64,000 nt of DNA from Rhyacophila brunnea (lineage: Eukaryota; Arthropoda; Insecta; Trichoptera; Rhyacophilidae), in NCBI GenBank assembly GCA_022495005.1, contig JAGYXB010000797.1:1364001-1428000 (forward strand), in the 5' to 3' direction. Positions within the stretch are counted from its first letter, which is position 1. Each line of letters starts with the position of its first letter. The notes under the pieces are model-generated. The model searched no databases and was not told where the DNA came from. It saw nothing but the letters and a program-made list of their open reading frames with translations. This document shows positions 56,991 to 64,000 of this stretch, piece by piece. A program made the translations under genes and the position numbers.

Positions 56991-58020
56991 CTAAATGCAT
57001 CCCCCACATACAGATGAGTTTCGCAGTTGACACCATCGTCCATGCAAGACGTAAGGGAGAGTTGACCTATCAAAAAAATAGTCGTCAGTTACCATTATAC
57101 AAACTAGAGTTTTTCCATCTGTGAAATTGTCGTGAACGTATTTTGCACCGGAAACCTCTGCCTTTTCGGTCAACTCCCGGAAACAACCGCACGTCCAAGG
57201 ATTTCCCCGTAGATCCATAGTTAAATTAGAAAGATTTGTGGCGAACGTATCAGGTGGTAATGAGCTTAGAGAGTTGTATTGTAAATAATGTTTTTTTAGG
57301 TTTGGGTAGTGAAATATGTTAATAGAAATTGTCTCAATAAGGTTGAAAGACAAATCAAGATATTCAATAAAAGGCAATTGACTAAATGCGACAGTGTGTA
57401 AGCGATTATGGTTTAAAATTAACCTACATAGTGTTTCCGGGAATATAGTAGAATTGAGATAGATTAATTGGTTTCCAGAGAGGTCTATTTTATATATACT
57501 CGTCAGTCTAGAGAAGATTGTATCAGGCAATGTCCTAATATTGTTGTTCGATAAATACATATTTTGCAAATTTGATTGTGATCAAAATATATTGGCAGAC
57601 AAAGTTACTAGTTGATTGTGTGAAAGATATAAATGATATATGCGTGTGTTATTGTAAAAAACATTGTCAGATAAAATTGATAGTAAGTTGATTGTGTGAA
57701 AGATCTTAATCAACTAAATTAAATATTATTGGAGAAAATATTGTCAGGTAAAATTGATAGTTGATTGTTTACAATATAATCTATGCATTTCTGTATTATT
57801 TGAGAAAGTATTAATTATCAGATAAAGAGTACAAAAGATTGTTATTTAGATTAATGTATTCCAATTGAAAATTTGGATGAAAAAAACCGTCTGGTAAGTG
57901 TGTTATTTCATTATGCGACAGATCTATAGTATGTAATCGAGTAGAACACAAAAATGCATATCTTGAAATAGATCGTAGTTTATTTCCATAAATATTCAAT
58001 TCTATAATGTTAACGCACAT
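56991..58020 (-). pseudogene. LRR copy D, truncated and degenerate
   Basis: A relic of the same family. A 5' piece (about 58020-57811) reads NIYGNKLRSISRYAFLCSTR and HNEITHLPDGFFHP; the middle (57810-57570) is full of stops and small indels; a 3' piece (57569-56991) reads NNNIRTLPDTIFSRLTSIYK, then the cap NPWTCGCFRELTEKA and ends CGGCI. Roughly the first 210 codons are missing: upstream of 58020 comes a short remnant of repeat S2, then the conserved 5' flank. It cannot encode a normal secreted protein. Confidence 0.88.
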
Positions 58021-58037
58021 TTCACTCTGAAATCCAT

Positions 58038-58105
58038 CCACTCGAAAATACACTCTGATCTGATTTGCCAAACGCGCCAAAAGAAGTATAACTTCAAAAA
58101 AAACT
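58038..58105 (-). repeat. S2 repeat remnant at a deletion junction
   Basis: TACACTCTGATCTGATTTGC, then AAACGCGCCAAAAGAAGTAT, matches the 3' end of the S2 repeats at 36205-36255 and 61262-61310. It sits exactly where LRR copy D lost its 5' coding half. Confidence 0.65.
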
Positions 58106-58106
58106 G

Positions 58107-58450
58107 AACCACAATTTATTATCTCTCTCATTCACTGATAATACTTTTTACGCGCACACTATTTTTAGCTGATTATGAATAATTGTTAAATATTTTTATA
58201 TCGATATGTAAAATTATAAAATACTTATATTCCTTTATAAATTGATTAAAACACACGGTTTAAAAGTACGCCTTGTTCATAAGGTAGTAATATTGTAATG
58301 AATGAATATCATTCTCTTAAATACTTATATGTACCTACTCTGTTATCACATTTATATATTTTATAAAAATACACTGATAAGCGAATGACAAACCGGTTTG
58401 TACAGTATGGTGAAAATGTAGGTATATGAACAAAAACATAATGTAAGATA
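58107..58450 (-). promoter_or_regulatory. conserved 5' flank of LRR copy D
   Basis: Matches the flank of copy A closely (AACCGGTTTGTACAGTATGG; AACAAAAACATAATGTAAGA against the region at 15195-15270), more closely than those of B or C, suggesting A and D are the nearest pair. Confidence 0.5.
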
Positions 58451-58537
58451 GTACCTACTCTCCAACAAGAAGATTTAGGCAAAAGCCTGAAGGCGCTGCT
58501 GTCGAGTGTATAGTGTAGAGTATAGAATGCCATAGAG

Positions 58538-60988
58538 TAGGGGTTCCTAACATTTTTGTACTCTAGAGCACATTCTAAAATATCGGTAGGGTGGCGGGCA
58601 CCACCTATTTTTAATCGACAAACTCCTTCCATAACTTCTCATTTTCCCATAATTTATTTTCTTATATTCATAATTTATTAATAAATAATAAACAAAAATG
58701 TTTCAAAATAATAAAACTAATATTCAAATTGCATACACACAGAGAAATGTATTTACAAAACGTAAACAAAGTAAACAAAAAACACAAATACAAAGAAAAC
58801 ATTTTATAAAAAAATAGAATATCAATATATCAGTGTGATCTTTGGCATTGCATATCATTGGCCAGTGCCTCATAATTAGGAGAGTATGACAATAATCCTG
58901 TTAGCAAACAATCATAAAGATGCTCATCGGTGAGTCGAGATCTATATCTTGATTTTATTAAGTTTGGTTAAAAATGGGAACTTTTCTCTGTCCACTGTAT
59001 TCCAAAAGTCCTCTGATATTAAGGATTTAAGCAAAATATCATTCTTAAACTCCAAAATTTCTAACTCTAGTTCTTCTGTCTTACCTTGAATAAAATCTGC
59101 AATACATGCGGCCATTTCCATTACATTTATTTGGCAAGTAAAAGGATTTATACAGAAGGAAACAATTGGCTCGATGTCTGTAAACTGCAAAAATCTCTCT
59201 TCAAATTGTTTTTTTAACACTTGAAGATGCTTAATAAATAATGACCCGTTTAATGCATTGTTACCTAGCATTTTATTCATATGTGGGAAATGCACGAGAG
59301 AATTGAGCTGCAGATGTGATATCAACAAATCCAATTTAGCTTTAAATGACTTTACAGAGCTTATCATTTCAGCTATGTTTTTATCTTTCTCCTGCTACTC
59401 CAAATTTAAAGAATTCAATTTTTCCATGATGTCTGTAAGAAATCCCAAATCAATCAGCCAGCGAGAGTCAGCTAGTTCATCATAATTTTCCTTTTTATCG
59501 TTTATAAATGTTTTTATTTCTTCAATTAAACTCACAAATCTTGTAAGAACCTTTCCTTTAGTAAGCCAACGTACTTCAGTATGCAGAATAAGATCATGTT
59601 TTTTATCTTCAGTATCTTCTAACAGGGCCTTGAAAAGTCGGTGTTGCAAAGGAGCTGCTCGAAACTAATTGATTATTTTTGTAACTATTTTCATAACGTG
59701 TTCAAATGGCAATATTTTACAACACAGAGCTTCCTGGTGGACAATACAGTGGTAGGACATAAAGTTTGAAAATGATTCATCCTTCTTGCAGAGTGCAATA
59801 AATCCTTTGTTTTTACCTACCATTGCTGGTGCCCCATCGGTGGTTATCGCAGACAGCTTGTGCAAAGGCATATTTATTGACTTGGCGTATGTTTTGAATG
59901 TATTATAAATATCCTCACCCCTTGTCTGTCCTTTCATAGGTAATATTTGCAACATATCCTCTTTTACTGTGAAGTTACTAAATACCATTCTCACCATAAC
60001 TGCTAACTGTGCGGTGTCTGATATATCTGTTGACTCGTCAAATTGTAGCGAGAACCAGTCACATATTTCCAAGGCAGTCTTTAACTTAGTTTGTATGTCT
60101 GTTGAAATTGCATGTATTCTTTTTGTGACGATGTTATTTGACAACTGTAAGTCTTGTATTGCTGAGACAATCTCACGTTCATTAGAAAATCCATCAAACA
60201 AACAATCGGCACCTCCAGTCAAAAATAGTTTTTTAAAAAACTCACCATCAATGAAAAGTTTCTTCATTTTTGCGAGCATGTGAGAAATTTTGAAAGAAGC
60301 AATGGTGGCCTTTTTAGAATTTTCCACATGTCTAGTGAAAACAGTGTGTTGTGCAGTTAGACTTGATTTTAGTTGACATATTTTTTTCTTTCTTACTTCA
60401 GATTTAAGTGGATAATTCACATCAAAAGCGGCATGAATTATCTGAAAGTGTCGTTCAACATTATGTTTTTTCGGCACTGCAATACTACTACCACACAACA
60501 AACAGACGCATTTATTTTTCACATTAAAGAAACAATATGATTCCTCCCAGTCAGTGTTAAAATTATAGGTTCATTGTCTTTTACTCGGTCCACTCATTTT
60601 AGAACTATATAGAAGGAATATTAAAACTCATAATTCGTGTTTCGTCAGACGAAAATGTCTCCTAGCTAACTGCCGCGACCCGAACGGGGCAGCAATCGCA
60701 ATCACAATGACAACAACGCGGTTCTAGGCGGGGAATGCTATTTGCACATCACTCCTTGTACACACCGAAAACCCGAACTGAGCCGATGATCGCCGAAGCA
60801 ATCGGGACGGTACGAGCACGTGACTACTGTCACGTGCTTTGGCGTCCATCGGCTCCTCAGTTCGTGGCGTTCGTTCACTTGGGGTTTTTTGCGTGTGTCA
60901 GGCTAGCGTGAAAATTCTGTCTCTGTCGAATAGTGGCGGGCACATACGGGCGCCATGGTGCCCGCGGGCACGGGGTTGGGAACCCCTG
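58538..60988 (-). mobile_element. hAT transposon, ZBED/SCAND3 type, inactive
   Basis: The ends are TAGGGGTTCCTAAC (left) and, reverse complemented, CAGGGGTTCCCAACC (right). The 8-bp target duplications CCATAGAG and CCGTAGAG (58530-58537, 60989-60996) match at 7 of 8. It is 2451 bp with one transposase frame. It is inserted in a decayed LINE frame. Confidence 0.88.
58830..60597 (-). pseudogene. hAT transposase pseudogene (BED zinc finger)
   Basis: The start is ATG at 60597 (MSGPSKRQ). One frame continues to 58942 with three in-frame stops: TGA at 60571-60573, TAG at 59665-59667 and TAG at 59395-59397. Visible parts are NFNTDWEESYCF, a BED-type finger (KCVCLLCGSS and HNVERHFQIIH), FSLQFDESTDISDTAQL (catalytic Asp region), SAITTDGAPAMVGKNKGF (second catalytic Asp), CIVHQEALC and TEVRWLTKGKVL. 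After 58942 the frame shifts: SRLTDEHLYDCLLTGLLS...MQCQRSH ends at 58830, and the hATC dimerisation core usually just before RLTDEHL is deleted. It is related to vertebrate and insect ZBED5/SCAND3-like proteins. It is inactive, but the decay is light. Confidence 0.87.
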
Positions 60989-61261
60989 CCGTAGAGTGTA
61001 GGCATGACATTTTGATTTTTGAATAGTTTTGCTTGTCGCATGATGAATCCTAGAAGCTTACTTGCACGTAGAGCTGTTATTGTAGAAGTCATATGCAAGT
61101 GAAAATATAATGAACAGTCTAAAATTATCCCCAGATCTTTCGCCTCAGATTGACGCATTAATGTAGTTTTTGATATAATTAGATTTAATCAGGGTAATCT
61201 TGACCTAGGAAAAGGAATACAGAATCATGTCTTGTCAGTATTAAATTTTAGTTGAAGTTAT

Positions 61262-61850
61262 ACTTATTTAGGCGCGTTTGGGAAATCAGATCAGAGTGTA
61301 TTTTTGGTGTGTGACATGCAACACATAATTTATTTTTTCACAGAAAAAAAACGCACTCGATTGGATTCGAACCACCGATTGTTCGGTTATCAGCTGAACG
61401 CACTACCTTTAAGCCACATAATGATACTGCAATCGTGACGATTATACAGTATATTATTATAGTTTAGAATTGTTCCGTTGCCTAGACAGCAAATTTATTA
61501 TACAGTATAATATTATAGTTTAGAATTGTTCCCTTGCCTAGATAGCGAATTTATTATTGTCGGCCATTTGCAATTCCTTACGTAATAAAACTATTAAACG
61601 TCAGAGTGACATTTGGTACTTTGAAAATAAAAACAACGAGAAACCATTATATAATTTAGTAATATAAGTTAAAGTGTATAGAAATAAACCAACGGCGGTC
61701 CAATAAGCGGTCCTTTTTCTTGAGTGTGTAATTTAATAAGATAATCAAGAGCTAGTCGAAGAATCTAGGTTATAACAATTTTTCTTTTTGTTTTGTTACG
61801 CCAAAGAAGTATAACTTCTAACGCGTGTACATAAGTACACGCACCGCTTT
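61262..61850 (-). mobile_element. tRNA-bearing repeat, family S2 (copy 2)
   Basis: An inverted match to 35799-36262: GAAGTTATACTTATTTAGGC on one side and AGAAGTATAACTTCTAACGC on the other, with the tRNA-like sequence in the minus sense (61351-61425; box B as GGATTCGAACC on the plus strand). A block of about 60 bp (AGTTTAGAATTGTTCC...GCCTAGA) is tandemly duplicated at 61440-61555. It interrupts the LINE frame. Confidence 0.6.
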
Positions 61851-62066
61851 TTTATTCTTTATTGACCAACTTTCAAGTGAACAGCGATTTCGTTGCAATA
61901 TATTATTGTCTGCAAAAAGTAAAAATTCAATTTCATCCATGGCATGATATGACATTCACAATATCATTGATAAATAAATATGAGGAATATACTTGGTCAA
62001 AGAATAAAATTGGTCCATGGGAAACACCTGAAAGAGTTTGAAATACTTCAGATGCACACCCAGCAT

Positions 62067-62530
62067 TAGGGAATCCAATCCCGAGCCAAAATTCGGATCT
62101 CGGGATTTAGGGATTACAATTTGACAATCCAGCGATCCCGGGACTGGTCCCGGGATTGGCATTTTTTCCAATGTTAATACAAAATTTTTATATTTACAAA
62201 TAACATTGATAAAATCGGTCAAAAATAAATCTAGTATAATTTATACTATTTAAGACATTTATTGTTAATATTGTATACGTTCAATCTTGGAAATACTTAA
62301 GTTTAATGGAGTAAAAAGTATTGTAATATAAATACTAATGTGAATCTAATATGAGATTGCTGTTTCTGATAGTAAAGACGTAGTTATTTGTTATTAAAAG
62401 TATTTTTTCTGTTATATTTTCCATAAAAATTGATAAAAAAATCAATCTCGAAAGTTTTGGGATTATGTTTATCGATCCCGGGATTCATAGGTATCAAAAA
62501 TAGCTCGGGATTCCGGGATTGGAATCCCTA
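62067..62530. mobile_element. CCCGGGATT-family MITE
   Basis: The ends are TAGGGAATCCAATCCCGAG and, reverse complemented, TAGGGATTCCAATCCCGGA. A perfect 8-bp target duplication CCCAGCAT is present (62059-62066, 62531-62538). At 464 bp it is shorter than the 703-bp copy. It has an extra AGCGATCCCGGGACTGGTCC insertion beside the left subterminal repeats. Confidence 0.9.
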
Positions 62531-62753
62531 CCCAGCATACTAGACATATTGACAACAATGCGAAAAATTTGATTAAAAAAAATACAAAATTTATAGACCC
62601 GCCTACTGCACTAAGTTTAGTTGAAAGAATATGATCAATTCTATCGGAAGCCCTTGACATATTATCGGACAGGGCGTTATGTATCTAATAATTAATATGG
62701 TGGCGTCATAAATATGATAAGGCTAATATAGGATGGGCGATACCTATCTAATA

Positions 62754-62937
62754 AATAATTTATAATTAACTATTTCTTTTATTCAACGAATAATTCACAA
62801 GATTTAAGAATATATCATTCTGATTAATGAACATATATTATTTTGAAAAAAACACTTTCTGATAGAGAGAGAATGATATATTCTTAAATCTTGTGAATTA
62901 TTCGTTGAATAAAAGAAATAGTTAATTATAAATTATT
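62754..62937. repeat. perfect 68-bp inverted repeat with 48-bp spacer
   Basis: 62754-62821 and 62870-62937 are exact reverse complements over 68 bases. The arm holds CTTAAATCTTGTGAATTATT, the S1 SINE tail sequence seen at 27793-27830. The spacer matches 63197-63235 inverted (CTATCAGAAAGTGTTTTTTT). It looks like a recent inverted duplication of SINE tail sequence, or a foldback element. Confidence 0.9.
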
Positions 62938-63102
62938 AGCAAGTGCAAGTAACTACATTTAAAAAATATTGGAGAAATTCCACGACGTCGGTTAGTAATC
63001 AAAAGTAATAGTAATATACCTACTTTGATTTAAGAAACAAAAATCGATTGCCAAAGTAGCTGATTTGGAAAGAACGCTGATGGGTAGGTATAGAAATTCA
63101 CC

Positions 63103-63270
63103 AATAGTTAAAATTTGTTCGCTAATAGTATGTCACGCCGTAGCATAATGGCTTAATGCGACGAACTTAAAAAAGATTTTTTCTATTGGTTATTATATAC
63201 TCTATCAGAAAGTGTTTTTTTCAAAATAATATATGTTTAATAAATAATTATTGATCAATATTTGCATTCC
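63103..63270 (+). repeat. S1 SINE-related copy without box B
   Basis: TTAAAATTTGTTCGCTAATA, CGTAGCATAATGGC, then AAAAAGATTTTTTCTATTGG as in the copy at 27612. The stretch that should hold the T-arm is deleted. Confidence 0.6.
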
Positions 63271-64000
63271 GATGGGTATAATTTACTATCAAGTCAGTTC
63301 AAGTAATCGAATGAAATTGTATTAAATCAATATTTTTTTTTAATGTAGGTAAATACTTATACTTACGTATCTACCTGATAAAAGTTAGATTGGAAAAGCA
63401 GTGGCGGACTCGAAGATTTTAAAGATACATTAGGTTAGTGACAGGCGTGACCTGCGTGAGCGCCAAGTTGAAACTCCTACTTTGCGTTGAGTGCCAAGTT
63501 GACGCTTCCCGCTTAAGACTAGCCACCGCCATCTTTAGATTAATAAAGCCTGAGCATAACTTTTTCCACAAGCAACGAGTGGTCCACTTTTCAGCTGTCA
63601 AAATCAGATCCCAGATTTCTTGACATATTGATTCGCCCTTTCTCGTTTCAAATTGAATTATAAAAAATTCTCACATCAAATATATTAACTATTAGTGTTA
63701 TTAATAAATAATATACATTCCTGTTATTCATCAGCTGCCAAAGTCAGACTAGTCCGTCACACAAAAACCGGTGGTAATAACGATTTCCAAAAAATATGTA
63801 GCATTGAGCTATGCATTACATTTGTAGAAGGTGTGTTAATGCTAGTGTATTATTTATCATGTAACTCATCTATCCAAATCATAGAACAATGACAGGCAAT
63901 GAAAGGTCATCCATCGAGAACAACGGGAGGGGTAGAAAAAGTAGGACCAGTCGTTGTGAATGTATCGGCTTTCTACTTGAGTCGGCAATGGACTAGCTCA
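63271..64000. other. non-coding stretch, no gene seen
   Basis: Short frames of about 60 codons on both strands (for example around 63419-63623, containing paired GCCAAGTTGA words) lack motifs. The composition rises slightly in GC at 63440-63560. Nothing recognised. Confidence 0.4.

Larger units (their letters stand above)
60995..62660 (-). pseudogene. non-LTR reverse transcriptase (CR1/jockey-like), broken by insertions
   Basis: On the minus strand 62660-62531 reads DRIDHILSTKLSAVGGSINF (RT motif A/B region). After the MITE, 62066-61880 reads VSHGPILFFD-type sequence (the 'GVPQGS-LGP' motif, changed) and then FADDN. After repeat S2, 61190-60995 reads SEAKDLGIILDCSLYFHLHM, then LLGFIMRQAKLFKNQN. 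Traces may continue left of the hAT element (58530-58460). The order of motifs is correct for one LINE copy. Many stops and substitutions make it an old relic. Confidence 0.65.

Noticed and set aside
1..64000. CRISPR arrays, operons or prophage
   Set aside because: No regularly spaced short repeats, no dense same-strand gene blocks and no prokaryotic genes are present.

Overview
This is AT-rich, repeat-dense eukaryotic DNA, most likely from an insect. The evidence is an interstitial (TTAGG)n tract (the common insect telomere unit), insect-type mariner, Helitron, RTE and hAT remnants, tRNA-derived SINEs, and a family of intronless secreted leucine-rich-repeat (LRR) genes. Abundant TACCTAC and AATATTAT motifs occur in both aphids and Lepidoptera, so I do not name an order. 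Nothing looks bacterial or viral.

The only convincing host genes are four paralogous LRR genes. Copy A (15739-17451, +) and copy B (47564-45978, -) are intact. Copy C (54416-52779, -) is open except for one TAG codon. Copy D (about 58020-56991, -) has lost its N-terminal half and is degenerate. The proteins have a signal peptide, an N-terminal cysteine pair, about 24-residue LRRs and a cysteine-rich LRRCT cap, with no membrane anchor visible. They differ by whole 24-residue repeats in one block (4, 2 and 3 units in A, B and C). Flanks are duplicated with the genes. A and B lie in a diverged inverted duplication (about 15.2-24.2 kb against 38.4-48.1 kb); B, C and D are in the same orientation.

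Most of the rest is transposon debris, often nested. 0-9 kb: a SINE, a hAT-type element carrying a dead mariner, and a broken RTE-like LINE. 10-15 kb: a tRNA-like sequence, a GC-rich island, a nested pair of inverted-repeat elements, LINE tail debris and the TTAGG tract. 17.8-19.6 kb: a truncated Helitron in the 3' flank of copy A. 22-45 kb: several MITE families (many with perfect 8-bp target duplications), short hammerhead-ribozyme-like motifs, LINE fragments and a tRNA-bearing repeat. 49-52 kb: a PIF/Harbinger derivative and a hAT element holding a SINE. 58-63 kb: an old LINE broken by three later insertions, one a nearly complete ZBED/SCAND3-type hAT element with nonsense codons.

Because the LRR flanks are paralogous, they act as a record: insertions in one copy can be checked against empty sites in another. 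The most notable items are the secreted LRR cluster with variable repeat number, the hammerhead-like motifs, a 5'-inverted (twin-primed) SINE with an 11-bp target duplication, and the inverted duplication.
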